A stretch of 64,000 nucleotides of DNA from CAVOXO01 sp963700425 (GCA_963700425.1 CAVOXO010000001.1:1178001-1242000); one strand, 5' to 3'. Counted from the first letter of the stretch, positions 41,874 to 51,811 are shown. Made by a program: numbers and translations. The notes: a model not told the origin generated them from the letters alone.

Positions 41874-43463
41874 ATGTTGGTGGAACTGGCGGTTCGTGAT
41901 CTGGGGGTGATCTCCGACCTCCGCGTCGAGGTCGGTCCCGGCATGACGGCCCTCACCGGAGAGACGGGTGCGGGAAAGACGATGATCGTCGAAGCCCTCT
42001 CGTTGTTGATGGGCGCCCGTCCCGATCCGACGCGGGTCCGGCCCGGTGCGGCCGAGTCGTGGGTGGAGGGACTCTTCGTCCTCGACGACGACGAAGTCGT
42101 CCTTCGGCGGGTCGTGCCTGCGGTGGGTCGATCCCGCTCCTATGTCAACGGCAACCTCGCCACCGCGGCGCAGCTCGACGATCTCGGCCACGCCATGGTC
42201 GAGATCACCGGTCAACACGCGCACCAGCGGCTCGGTTCCCCCTCGGCCCAACGTGCTCTGCTGGACCAGGTCGGCCAGGTGAGCACCGACGTGCTGCGAT
42301 CGGCACGCGCCGCCGAGCGGGAGGTGCAGCAGCGTCTCGATGCCCTGGGCGGCGACCGGAGGTCGCGGGAACGCGAGGCCGACCTGTTGAGGTATCAGCT
42401 CGACGAGCTCGATCGTGCCGGTCTGTCGGACCCCGCCGAGGACCAGCATCTCAGCGACGAAGAGGATCTGTTGGCTCGTGCGTCGGACTACCGGGCGGTG
42501 TCCGCCACGGCCGTCGAGTCGCTCACCGGCGACGGGGGTGCGGTGGACGTCCTCCATCGGGTCGTGGCCGGCCTCGACGGTTCACCGGCGTTCTCCCCCT
42601 CGGTCGAGAGGCTCCGGTCGCTCGTCGAGGAGCTCTCCGACGTCTCGTCGGAGATCCGCGACGCCCAGGATCGCATCGATGAGGACCCTCAACGACTCGA
42701 CGCCGTTCGGGCGCGACGACACCTGCTCGTCGAGCTGAGGAGGAAGTACGGCGAGACCCTGGGCGATGTCATGGCTTTCGCCTCGGACGCCCGCGCCCGC
42801 CTCGATGAGATCGACACCCATCAGGAGCGTGCAGCCGCCCTCGAGGCCGAACTCGGCGTCTGCCGTGACGCGGTGGCCGCTGCTGCTCAGGTGGTGGCCC
42901 GCCAGCGGCGGAAGGCCGCCGACCGGCTGGGCGAGGCGGTGAGTGGCAGGCTGGCCGACGTGGCAATGGCAGGGGCGACCTTCTCGGTCACCGTCGCGGG
43001 CGACCCGCCGGCCGACGATGTGCGGTTCCTCCTCGCGGCGAATGCGGGTCTCGCTCCCGCTCCGCTGGCATCGGGTGCGTCGGGTGGCGAGCTCAGCAGA
43101 TCGATGCTCGCGCTGTACCTGGTGGCGAGCACCGACGTGGACACCACCGTCTTCGACGAGATCGACGCCGGAGTCGGAGGAGAGGCCGCCGTCGCCATCG
43201 GTCGCGCCCTCAGCTCGCTGTCCGCCGACCGTCAGGTGATCGTGGTGACCCACCTCCCGCAGGTGGCGGCCTTCGCACACACGCAGATCGCCGTGTCCAA
43301 GGCCGGTGGCGACATCGCGACGTCAACGGTCAAGGCGCTCGCCCCCGACGAGCGGGTCATCGAACTCTCTCGGATGCTGTCGGGATCTCCCGACAGCGGT
43401 TCGGCGAGAACCCACGCAACGGAGCTGTTGGAGATGGCGTCGTCGGAACGGGGAGGGTCGTGA
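41874..43463 (+). CDS. recN: DNA repair protein RecN
   Basis: 529 residues, SMC-like ATPase. Walker A is TGETGAGKTMIVEALSLL (about 28-45) and the Q-loop region ITGQHAHQRL follows. The middle 200 residues are a coiled coil with a short hinge. The C-terminal half has the ABC signature (ASGASGGELSRSMLA), Walker B TTVFDEIDAGVGGEAA and the H-loop VTHLPQVAAFA. It acts in double-strand break repair. ATG 41874 is supported by the TAGCAT element 8 nt upstream. The stop overlaps steA by 4 nt. Confidence 0.93.
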   Translation: MLVELAVRDLGVISDLRVEVGPGMTALTGETGAGKTMIVEALSLLMGARPDPTRVRPGAAESWVEGLFVLDDDEVVLRRVVPAVGRSRSYVNGNLATAAQLDDLGHAMVEITGQHAHQRLGSPSAQRALLDQVGQVSTDVLRSARAAEREVQQRLDALGGDRRSREREADLLRYQLDELDRAGLSDPAEDQHLSDEEDLLARASDYRAVSATAVESLTGDGGAVDVLHRVVAGLDGSPAFSPSVERLRSLVEELSDVSSEIRDAQDRIDEDPQRLDAVRARRHLLVELRRKYGETLGDVMAFASDARARLDEIDTHQERAAALEAELGVCRDAVAAAAQVVARQRRKAADRLGEAVSGRLADVAMAGATFSVTVAGDPPADDVRFLLAANAGLAPAPLASGASGGELSRSMLALYLVASTDVDTTVFDEIDAGVGGEAAVAIGRALSSLSADRQVIVVTHLPQVAAFAHTQIAVSKAGGDIATSTVKALAPDERVIELSRMLSGSPDSGSARTHATELLEMASSERGGS

Positions 43464-44623
43464 GGGTCTCCCGTCGGTCCGCGTCGTCGGCATCCGCGGT
43501 GGTGGTGCCCGAGACCGTCACGGGGACGGTCCGTGTGGATCCTCGGACGAAGGACCTCGCCAAGCGAATTAGGGCCGGCGAGATCGCGGTCATCGATCAC
43601 GACGACATCGACCGTGTCGCGGCTGAGTCCCTGGTGGCCGCGGGCGTGGCAGCCGTCGTCAACAGCGGAGTGTCCAGCTCGGGGCGCTACCCGAACGAAG
43701 GCCCGCTCGTGCTGTTGGATGCGGGGATCGCTCTCGTCGACGGCTTCGACGCAGACCTGATCGAGGTCATCGACGACGGAGCCGAGGCCTCGATCGAGGG
43801 CCCGATGTTGAACATCGGCGACGATTCGTTCGTCGGTCACCGCCAGAGTCGGGCCTTGATCGAGGAGATCCACGCCGACAGCCGTTCGAAGCTGGGCGCC
43901 GAGTTCATCAAGTTCGTCGAGAACACCGCTGACTACATGGACGACAACGTGGACCTCGTCAGCGACGATCTCGAGATCCCCGACGTGGGCATCGATTTCC
44001 ACGATCGTCACGTGCTGATGGTGGTGCGGGGTCACGACTACCGAGACGATCTCCGCCTCCTGCAGTCGAGTGGGTACATCAGGGATCAACGCCCCATCCT
44101 CATCGGAGTCGACGGGGGAGCAGACGCCCTCCTCGAGATGGGGATGGCCCCCGACATCATCATCGGGGATTTCGACTCGGTGTCCGAGGACACGATGCGG
44201 AGTGGGGCGCGTCTGGTGGTTCACGCCTACCGCGACGGTCACGCCCCCGGCGCTCAGCGGCTCGACGAGCTGGGACTTCCCTACGTGCTGTTCAGAGCAT
44301 CGGGGACCAGCGAGGACATCGCCATGCTCATGGCCTACAACCAGGACGCCGCGCTCATCGTCGCCGTGGGCACGCACTCGTCGATGGTCGACTTCCTCGA
44401 CAAGGGCCGATCGGGCATGGCATCGACGATTCTCACGAGAATGAAGGTCGGGTCGGCCCTTGTCGACGCGAAGGGGGTGAGTCGGCTCTACCATTCCGAG
44501 GTCCGCAAGCGCGATCTCGTCGCGCTGGTCCTCGGAGCGCTCCTCGCCATCGTCATCATCGCCGTCGTGTCCGAGCCCCTGCGACTCATCTTCCACTCCA
44601 TCTGGTCCGACCTGAACGGCTAG
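43460..44623 (+). CDS. steA: SteA, septation and cell-envelope protein
   Basis: 387 residues. The core resembles thiamine pyrophosphokinase: RPILIGVDGGADALLEMG and IIGDFDSVSEDTMRSGARLV hold the Asp residues of its catalytic centre, and AVGTHSSMVDFLDKGRSGMA follows. A C-terminal membrane helix (DLVALVLGALLAIVIIAVVS, about 350-370) anchors it. In Corynebacterium SteA and its neighbour SteB form a complex needed for cell separation. It overlaps recN by 4 nt and is followed by steB 10 nt on. Whether it has any pyrophosphokinase activity is unknown. Confidence 0.88.
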   Translation: MRVSRRSASSASAVVVPETVTGTVRVDPRTKDLAKRIRAGEIAVIDHDDIDRVAAESLVAAGVAAVVNSGVSSSGRYPNEGPLVLLDAGIALVDGFDADLIEVIDDGAEASIEGPMLNIGDDSFVGHRQSRALIEEIHADSRSKLGAEFIKFVENTADYMDDNVDLVSDDLEIPDVGIDFHDRHVLMVVRGHDYRDDLRLLQSSGYIRDQRPILIGVDGGADALLEMGMAPDIIIGDFDSVSEDTMRSGARLVVHAYRDGHAPGAQRLDELGLPYVLFRASGTSEDIAMLMAYNQDAALIVAVGTHSSMVDFLDKGRSGMASTILTRMKVGSALVDAKGVSRLYHSEVRKRDLVALVLGALLAIVIIAVVSEPLRLIFHSIWSDLNG

Positions 44624-44633
44624 AGCGCCACCA

Positions 44634-45756
44634 ATGATCAACCTCCGCTATCACATCGTCAGCATCGTCGCGGTCTTCCTCGCGCTCGCGGTCGGGATCT
44701 TCGCGGGGTCGACGTTGCTCGACCGGACGATCCTCGACGGGCTCGAGGCCCGCCAGGACAGCCTCGACCGCCGCAACGACGAGTTGAAGGGAATCATCGA
44801 CGACTACGAAGCCGCCCTCGACGCCGCGAACGACTCCATGGCCCAATTCGCGGATGCCGGCGGCGACCTGCTCGACGATTCCGTGCTCACGGGAACGTCG
44901 GTGTTGATCATCGCCACACGAGGGATCGACGAGGGGGCGGTGAATCAGGTCGATTCGATCATCCGCCGGGTCGGAGGCGACCCGCTGGGGACGCTGTGGG
45001 TCGGTCCCTCCGCCGACCTGACCGACGAGTCGACCGTCACGGAGATGTCGGCCGAGTGGTGGGGCACGGATCGACCTCCGGCTGGCGTCGACGAGGTCGA
45101 GGCCCTCACTGCATCCATGGCGTCGGTGTTCTCCGACGCGGCGTCGCGCAGCGGGATCCGGGACGCCGCCGAAGGTGCGGGCAGCAGCGAGATCTCGTCC
45201 ACGACCACGGAAGCCGGCGGTGGAACGGGTGATGCCGACCCCGCGCCGTCGACCGGCTCCGGCACCGGTGACGGCTCCGACCAGATGCCGGACGGAGTGA
45301 CAGAGGGGGTGGAGCGTTTCCGGCGGCTCGTCGAGTCCGGTCACATGGAGTGGGAGCCGTCGTCGGGTGCCGACGGCGAGGCGTTCGAGTTGCCGACGGG
45401 CGGGTTGGTCGTGATCGTTCTGACCGGCGAGGGTTCGGAGATGGGTCCGGTTCGTTTCGTGTACCCCGTCGTCGACACGCTGGCCGCCCAGCGAGTTCCT
45501 GTCGTCGTGGGCGAGGTCCATGTCGAGCGGTCCACGGTGGACCGGGTCAACGACGATGGCGCTCAGCCCCGCGGCTATGTGGTCGACCGATTCCATCAGA
45601 GGGCCGAGACCGCCGACGTCGTCACGAGCGTCGACTCGGTGGACCGACCGTTCGGTCGAATCGCGGTCGTCATGGCGATGCCGCGACGATCGCCTGCCCC
45701 GCGGTGGCGTCTACGGATTCGGAGACCTCGCCGACGCGGTCTTCCCCAGCGATTGA
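44634..45756 (+). CDS. steB: SteB / MctB-type membrane protein, one frameshift
   Basis: An N-terminal membrane helix (IVSIVAVFLALAVGIFAGST, about 8-27) is followed by a coiled coil and a large outer domain. A low-complexity Ser/Thr/Gly-rich insert lies near residues 180-220. The frame changes near 45685 (one extra C), and the other frame gives RDDRLPRGGVYGFGDLADAV, the expected C-terminus, stopping at 45756. It is the partner of SteA; the M. tuberculosis homologue MctB was linked to copper export and is an outer-surface protein. The stop overlaps murJ (TGATG). Confidence 0.8.
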
Positions 45757-47457
45757 TGAGCGACCTGGACCGGTCGACCCGGTCGATGTCGCTGCTCACC
45801 ATTGCCTCGCGACTCTCGGGATTCGTCCGTATCGCCGTCTTCGCGTCCGTCTTCGGCAAGACCTACCTGGCCAACACCTACCAGTCGGCCAACAGCATTC
45901 CGAACGTACTGTTCGAGTTGTTCGCCGCGGGCGCTCTCCAGGCGGTTCTCGTCCCGGCCATGACCCGGCTGGGGACCGTGTCGGCGCCGACGACTCATCC
46001 GACGTCGCCTGACACGGTTGCCGGCCGACGCGACGACACGACATCGCTTCGTCCCTACGGCCACACCGATCACGGCCTGGCACCCGACGAGTACGTGGCC
46101 GGCGCGGTGCTGGGTCTGCTCTCGGCGTTGCTCGCAGCGGTGACGGTCGGCGCGATCGCAGCCGGCCCGCAGCTGATGGGGCTTCTCGTCGGCGACGTGC
46201 CCGATGCCGCCACCCGCCAGGCCGAGATCGAGCTGGGGGCGATCTTCCTGTGGTTCTTCATGCCCCAGGTGTTGTTCTACGGGGCCAACATCGTCGCGAC
46301 GAGCGTTCTGAATGCGAAGAACTCGTTTCTGGTGCCGGTCGCAGCGCCGTTGGCGAACAACGTCATCGTCGTCATCGCGTATCTCTGGTTCGGTGCGGTG
46401 CACGAGGGGCCACTGACCCTGGACCTGACATCTCAGGAGCTCTGGATCCTCGCGGGTGGAACCACCCTCGGGGTGATCGTGTTCTGTTCGCTCCCTTTGG
46501 TGGCTCTGGCTCGGCGGGGCTTCCGGCTGCGGCCACGAATCGACCTCGGCCATCCCGTGATCCGATCGCTCGTGCGTGACGGAGCATGGGCTGCGCTGTT
46601 CCTGGGAGCCACCCAGATCCTTCTTCTGGTGGTGCTCCGGGTCGCCAACCGTGATCCGGGCGGAACGGTCATCTACTCGTTTGCCTTCGTGTTGTTCATG
46701 CTGCCCCACTCGCTGTTCTCCGTGCCGATCATGACGACGAGGTTCCCCGCCCTGTCCCGCTCGTCGGTGCTGAACGACTCCGCGTCGTTCGCGTCGACGA
46801 CCCGAGGAGGGATACGGGCGATCCTCTACACCTCCCTCTTCGCCAGCGCGCTGTCGATAGCGGTCGCCCGACCGGCAACCGAGGTGGTCAGCTTCGGCGA
46901 GGCCGTCAGCCTGAGCGCGCAGATCGCCGAGGCGACCTCGTTCTTCGCGCCGGGAATCCTCGGCTTCGGTCTCCTCCTGTTCCTCACCCGCGTCTACTAC
47001 GCCCGATCGGACGCGCGGGACGCCTGCTCTCACGAACTTCGCCGTGGTGGTGGTCACCTCGGCCGTCATGCTCTCCGCCGTCACCCAACTCGGACCGCGC
47101 CATCTCATCAGCGGTCTCGCTGCGGCGTTCGCGGTCGGGCATCTCGGCGGAGCGCTCCTGTTGTTCGTCGGGATGTCCCGGGGGCTTGCCGAGTGGGGCG
47201 CTCCGCCGTTGTCCGTCGGGCGCGATGCGGCTCGGGCGGTGGCCGCCTCCGTCGCCGCGGCCACCGCGGGATTCGCGGTGGCGAGCGCGGTGGGCTGGTC
47301 GAACCGGCCGATCGCGGTGATCTCGACGCTGGCGGCGGCGGTCGTCGCGGCGTCGGTCTACATCGCGGTCCAGGCGGTGGCCGGTGGCCCCCGCCCGATC
47401 GACGCCTTGCGGACCTTCGGGGCCGCCACCCGAGCCGACCCCACGGGGGCGACGTGA
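45756..47457 (+). CDS. murJ: Lipid II flippase MurJ, one frameshift
   Basis: About 566 residues with 14 expected membrane segments of the MOP superfamily. LLTIASRLSGFVRIAVFASV and NTYQSANSIPNVLFELFAAG are the conserved first helices; ELGAIFLWFFMPQVLFYG follows later. A proline/threonine-rich loop of about 45 residues after helix 2 is unusual in length. The frame changes near 47012 (extra G in GCGCGGG), and LTNFAVVVVTSAVMLSAVTQ continues the last helices. MurJ moves lipid II across the membrane. In M. tuberculosis murJ is elsewhere and fused to a pseudokinase; here it lies next to steAB and has no such domain. Confidence 0.87.
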
Positions 47458-48551
47458 GCGGGCGTCGTTCGGTTCTCGAGGTGTTGGGCCCGTCGAGCGG
47501 AGGGATACGTCGCCACGTCGCCACCCTTGCTCGTCATCTGCCCGACGCCGGGTGGCAAGCCGATGTGGTCGCCCCACCCGAGGTGATGTCCGGGCTGAAC
47601 TGCGGGGGTGCCGACGTGGGGATTCTCCCCGTGCCGACCCGTGTCCGGCCGTTGGCGGTGGCCTCGTCGGCCCGATCGCTCCGCCGGTTCCAGGAAAGCG
47701 CCGACGTCGTCCACGCCCACGGCCTCAAGGCGGGAATGGTGGCGCTCGCGGCGCGCCGGGCGGCCCCGGTCGTCCTGACGCTCCACAACGTCGTTCTCGA
47801 CGAGGTGGCAGGCCGGATGGCGGGCATGCTCGAACGCATCGAGGCCCAGATCATCGCCAGATCCGACGCGGTGATCGCCGTGTCGCCCGAGATCGCTGAA
47901 CGATTCGCCGGTGTTCGTCGCGACTCGCCCATCTCGGTGATCCTGCCGGCTTCGGAACCTCCGGTCGCCCACGAGTCGAGGGCGGAGGTGAGGTCCCGCC
48001 ACGGCGTTCCCGAGAATGCCCCGCTCGTGGTCGTGGTCGCTCGTCTCCACGCGCAGAAGGCTCTCGACGTCTTCGTGTCGGCCTTCGCCGAACTCCACCG
48101 CTCGAATCCCGCGGCGCGGGGCCTCATCATCGGCGACGGTCCACAGCGCGCCGAGGTGGAGCGATGGGTGGTCGACGCCGGCGTCGGCGGGAGTCTCGTC
48201 GTCGCCGGGCCCAGCTCCCATGCCGTCGACGAGATCGCCGCCGCCGACCTGGTGGCGTTGAGCTCGGTGTGGGAGGGCGCCCCCCTGGTGGTTGCGGAGG
48301 CGATGCAGTTGGGGCGCCCCGTCGTCTCGACCGACGTGGGTGCGGTGCCGGAGATGGTCGGGTCCGGCGGCATCATCGTCCCCGTCGGTGACAGTGAGGC
48401 TCTGGCCGACGCCATGCGGCGGGTTCTCGCCGACCCGGGACTGGCGGCGGACCTCGGTGGTGTCGCCCTGTCACGGGGCCGCGACCTCTATGGTACGGAA
48501 CCGCTGGTCGCCAACGTCGCTGAGGTCTACTCGGAGGTTCGGAGAGGGTGA
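47454..48551 (+). CDS. Family 4 glycosyltransferase of the envelope block
   Basis: 365 residues. SVLEVLGPSSGGIRRHVATL has the GG acceptor loop; VVLTLHNVVLDEVAGRM and ARSDAVIAVSPEIAERF are in the N-terminal domain; VARLHAQKALDVFVSAFAEL, GLIIGDGPQRAEVE and WEGAPLVVAEAMQLGRPVV (EX7E motif) form the nucleotide-sugar site. It overlaps murJ and the following membrane protein by 4 nt each, so all are made together. It likely adds a sugar to a lipid-linked envelope precursor; which one is unknown. Confidence 0.82.
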   Translation: MSGRRSVLEVLGPSSGGIRRHVATLARHLPDAGWQADVVAPPEVMSGLNCGGADVGILPVPTRVRPLAVASSARSLRRFQESADVVHAHGLKAGMVALAARRAAPVVLTLHNVVLDEVAGRMAGMLERIEAQIIARSDAVIAVSPEIAERFAGVRRDSPISVILPASEPPVAHESRAEVRSRHGVPENAPLVVVVARLHAQKALDVFVSAFAELHRSNPAARGLIIGDGPQRAEVERWVVDAGVGGSLVVAGPSSHAVDEIAAADLVALSSVWEGAPLVVAEAMQLGRPVVSTDVGAVPEMVGSGGIIVPVGDSEALADAMRRVLADPGLAADLGGVALSRGRDLYGTEPLVANVAEVYSEVRRG

Positions 48552-50896
48552 GACAACTCCCGGCACCGGCCCGGCTCACGATCGGACGGCGCCTCGCCCT
48601 GATGGGGGCCCTCGTCGGCGTGTCGCTGTCGCTGCTGCCCGGCTCGGCGTCCGCTCAGGCTCTCGAGGAGCCCGAACGGATCGTCGTGATCTTCGCCCCC
48701 CGCCTGACGTGGTCGATGGTCGACGACCTGCGACCCGAGAACCTCACCGAACTCTTCGGGTCCGCAGCGGTGGCCATGAACAGCGTGCGGACCATCGGCC
48801 CCGTGACCAGCCCCGGCGAGGCGTACATGACCTTGGGCGCCGGGAACCGCATGACCTCGGACCGTTCCATCGACGGCTGGGTGGTGGATCGATCCGAGAC
48901 GCTCGAACGGGGCGACCCCACCCTCATCTGGGAGCAGATGACCGGGCTGGAAGCGGACGGATCGACCGTGGCCCTGGGCAAGGCCGCCGTCGATCGGCGA
49001 AACGAGCTGTTGAGCTACGGCTCGGTGTCGGGCTCGCTGGGGGCTGCGCTGCACGACGAGGGCATCGACGTCGCGGTCATCGGGAACGCCGACCAGCGAC
49101 TCGGCAACCAGAGCAACCGACACGTCGGCCTGGCAGCCATGGACGATACGGGCCAGATCAGGGCGGGTTCGGTGAGTGCGAGCCTGCTGACCGGAAACGA
49201 CCGGGCGCCGTTCGGGCTGGAGACCGACCTCACCGTGGCCGAGACCACGATCGATCGCGCCCTGAGCGAGCAGCGCGTCGTCATGGTCGAGTTGTCCGAC
49301 CTCGAGCGGGCCGAGCGCTTCCGCTCCGAGGCGACACCGGATCAGGGAGACCGGCTGTACGAGGCGGCGCTCCGTCACGACGACGCGATCGTCGGCATGA
49401 TCATGGACCGCGTCGATCTCAGCAAGGACCTGGTGATCGTCGTCGCTCCGACGTCCCCTCTGCCCGACAGTTCGCTGACCGCCTTCGCCATCGCCGGCGT
49501 GGGGGTCGATCAGGGATGGGCCTCCTCGTCATCGACGCGCCGCCCCGGCTACGTGACCCTGACCGACGTCGCTCCGACCATCCTCAACCGGTTGGGTGTG
49601 GACGTACCCGACGAGATGAGCGACACCCGCATCACCTCGAAGCCCGACGGGCGGGCCTTCGAGGATCGGCTCGATGACATGGTTCGGCACTCCGCCCGAG
49701 CGGTGTCACGCGACGAGGCGTTCGGGCCGATGACGGTGACCTTCATCGTCATCCTGGTGCTCAACCTGGGGTTGGCCATGTTGTGCCTGGCCCGGATGAG
49801 TCGCCTGGCTCCTCTCGTGCGGGCCCTGTCACTGTGGGTGGTGGCGACGCTGTCCGCCGCCTATCTCGTGGGGCTCGTCCCCACGGCGGACATCTCGGTG
49901 GCCGCCACGGGGATCCTGGTGTTCGGAACCGCTGCCGTCCTCGCTCTGGGGTCCTGGATGTTCCTGAGGCGGAGAGGGCGTGCCCCCATCGTCGCCCTCG
50001 TGGGACTCCTGTGGGTCGTGCTCGCCGTCGATGTCCTCACCGGCGCGCACCTCCAGATCGACACCGTTTTCGGCTATTCGCCGATCGTGGCGGGCCGGTT
50101 CGCCGGATACGGGAACCAGGCGTTCTCGATGTTCTCGCTCGCTGCGCTGGTGCTCGCCTCGGTCTTCGTCGATTCGCGGCAGGGCGCGCCCCGCCGTTGG
50201 GCGATGCCGACGTTCGCCGCGGTGGGGACGTTCTTCCTGGTGACGATCGTGCTCGACGGCCATCCGTCGTGGGGCTCCGACGTCGGAGGGGTTCTCGCCT
50301 TCGTTCCCGCTGCGGCCGTGTTCGTCTTCGTCTCCAACGGGGTGAAGATCAGGCTTCGGCTCGCCGCGGGAATCGCCCTCGTCACGGTGGCGATCCTGTC
50401 CCTGTTCGCCCTCGCCGATCTGGCGAGGCCGCCGGAGTCGAGGACACACCTCGGGCGCTTCGTCCAGAAGCTCCTCGACGGCCAGGCGGGAGAGATCCTG
50501 TCCCGCAAGCTCCAGGCCAACCTGTCGCTGCTGACCGCGGTGTGGACGTGGGTCATCCCGATCGCCCTCGTGTACATCGCCTACCTCACCTGGCGGCCCA
50601 ACCAGACCTTGGCGGCGGTCGAGGAGCGGTACCCCCAGTTCAAGGCGTTCGGGGTCTCCGCGCTCACGCTGGGCCTGTTGGCCATGGCCCTCAACGATTC
50701 GGGCGTGTCGATGCCGGCGATGATGTTGGCGATCGCGATCTCGTACGTGACGTATCTGGTCATGGAGGTCGAACATCCGCCCGACGCCGGCCCCGGTGGC
50801 GACGGTCGCGACGGCGTCGGGGAGTCCGGGGAGTCCGGGGAAGCATCACTCGACGCACTCCCCGACGAGGAGCCCGAGACCGTCGGGTCTCCCTGA
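48548..50896 (+). CDS. Large membrane protein with alkaline-phosphatase-like outer domain
   Basis: 782 residues. A signal segment ends in SASAQA (about residue 37). Residues about 40-385 form an exported domain with alkaline-phosphatase-superfamily character: RIVVIFAPRLTWSMVDDL at the start, SPGEAYMTLGAGNR where the nucleophile loop would be, and RPGYVTLTDVAPTILNRLG, the DVAPT element typical of sulfatase-like enzymes. The nucleophile position is not clearly Ser/Thr in the usual context. From about 395 there are some ten membrane segments, then an acidic tail with GESGESGE repeats. It overlaps its neighbours. The function is unknown; context suggests handling of a lipid-linked glycan. Confidence 0.7.
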   Translation: MRQLPAPARLTIGRRLALMGALVGVSLSLLPGSASAQALEEPERIVVIFAPRLTWSMVDDLRPENLTELFGSAAVAMNSVRTIGPVTSPGEAYMTLGAGNRMTSDRSIDGWVVDRSETLERGDPTLIWEQMTGLEADGSTVALGKAAVDRRNELLSYGSVSGSLGAALHDEGIDVAVIGNADQRLGNQSNRHVGLAAMDDTGQIRAGSVSASLLTGNDRAPFGLETDLTVAETTIDRALSEQRVVMVELSDLERAERFRSEATPDQGDRLYEAALRHDDAIVGMIMDRVDLSKDLVIVVAPTSPLPDSSLTAFAIAGVGVDQGWASSSSTRRPGYVTLTDVAPTILNRLGVDVPDEMSDTRITSKPDGRAFEDRLDDMVRHSARAVSRDEAFGPMTVTFIVILVLNLGLAMLCLARMSRLAPLVRALSLWVVATLSAAYLVGLVPTADISVAATGILVFGTAAVLALGSWMFLRRRGRAPIVALVGLLWVVLAVDVLTGAHLQIDTVFGYSPIVAGRFAGYGNQAFSMFSLAALVLASVFVDSRQGAPRRWAMPTFAAVGTFFLVTIVLDGHPSWGSDVGGVLAFVPAAAVFVFVSNGVKIRLRLAAGIALVTVAILSLFALADLARPPESRTHLGRFVQKLLDGQAGEILSRKLQANLSLLTAVWTWVIPIALVYIAYLTWRPNQTLAAVEERYPQFKAFGVSALTLGLLAMALNDSGVSMPAMMLAIAISYVTYLVMEVEHPPDAGPGGDGRDGVGESGESGEASLDALPDEEPETVGSP

Positions 50897-51744
50897 TGCT
50901 GTTCGTGGCCGCAGTGGTCATCGGCGAGATCGTCGGGTCCGTCCTGTGGCACTCGTTGAGCGGATCGCTGGACCGACCCGCCTTCATGAGGACGAACTAC
51001 CGCGACCACGCTCTCGTGACCGGAGCCGGGATCGTCGTTCCCCTGGGCGCATGGGCCATCGCGGCCGCTGCCGCGGTCATCGAGCCACTCGAACTGGTGG
51101 GAGCCGGAGCTCCTCTGCTTCTGGTGATCACGGGCTTCGGCCTCGTCGGTCTGGTCGACGACGTCGGGGGAGTGGGCGAGAGCGGGGGGTTCCGTGGGCA
51201 TCTGCGGGCACTGTCGCAAGGAAGGATCACCACCGGCGCGCTCAAGCTGGTCGGAGGACCGCTGGTCGCCATCGCCGCGCTCGGCGGCCTCCGCCCCGAC
51301 GCCGTGGATCTGATCCGCGCTGCGGCGATCGTGTCGCTGTCGGCGAATCTGATGAACCTCTTCGATCGGGCGCCGGGTCGGGTGATCAAGGTGTCGGGAA
51401 TCTGGCTTGTCGCGCTGGGCGCGGGGGCGTGGGCGAGGTACTCCGACCTCGGATCGCTCGCACCCGTGGCGGGCGCGGTGGCCGTGGGGTTCGGTCTTCT
51501 CCGCCCCGATCTCCAGGAGGACGCCATGGTGGGTGACGTGGGATCGAACGCACTGGGAGCCGCCCTGGGGTTCGGCCTGTTCTCGGTGCTCACGCCGGCA
51601 GGGGAGTGGATCGCGCTGGTGTGCCTCGTGGTCGCCAACCTCGCATCGGAACGCTGGTCGTTCAGCCGGATCATCGACTCGGTCGGCCCGTTGCGATGGC
51701 TCGATCGGCTGGGAACCCGCCCGGAACGGCGTCAGGCCGCATGA
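50896..51744 (+). CDS. Divergent MraY/WecA-type polyprenyl-phosphate sugar transferase
   Basis: 282 residues and about seven to eight membrane segments, shorter than MraY (about 360). ITGFGLVGLVDDVGGVGESG holds the DD motif that binds Mg and substrate, and EDAMVGDVGSNALGAALG matches the MGDTGS-type motif. Where MraY/WecA have NLTDGLDGLA, this protein has NLMNLFDRAPGRVIK. It would transfer a sugar-1-phosphate from a nucleotide sugar to an undecaprenyl- or decaprenyl-phosphate carrier. ATG 50896 overlaps the previous stop (TGATG). Acceptor, donor and activity are inferred from the family only. Confidence 0.72.
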   Translation: MLFVAAVVIGEIVGSVLWHSLSGSLDRPAFMRTNYRDHALVTGAGIVVPLGAWAIAAAAAVIEPLELVGAGAPLLLVITGFGLVGLVDDVGGVGESGGFRGHLRALSQGRITTGALKLVGGPLVAIAALGGLRPDAVDLIRAAAIVSLSANLMNLFDRAPGRVIKVSGIWLVALGAGAWARYSDLGSLAPVAGAVAVGFGLLRPDLQEDAMVGDVGSNALGAALGFGLFSVLTPAGEWIALVCLVVANLASERWSFSRIIDSVGPLRWLDRLGTRPERRQAA

Positions 51745-51780
51745 CTCACTGGGGTTCGTGGCGACGGAGGGGTCACTTGC

Positions 51781-51786
51781 TACCGT
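51781..51786 (+). promoter_or_regulatory. -10-like element of pyrG
   Basis: TACCGT with a predicted leader of about 20 nt that contains a perfect AGGAGG ribosome site at 51802-51807. This is one of the few leadered starts in the window and drives a TTG start codon. Confidence 0.45.
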
Positions 51787-51811
51787 GGGCAGAGCGGACT
51801 CAGGAGGACCT

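Noticed and set aside
44634..48551. One 1305-residue protein joining SteB, MurJ and a glycosyltransferase
   Set aside because: steB and murJ each finish in another frame with the expected C-terminus and a start/stop overlap. The continuous frame results from two +1 changes near 45685 and 47012.
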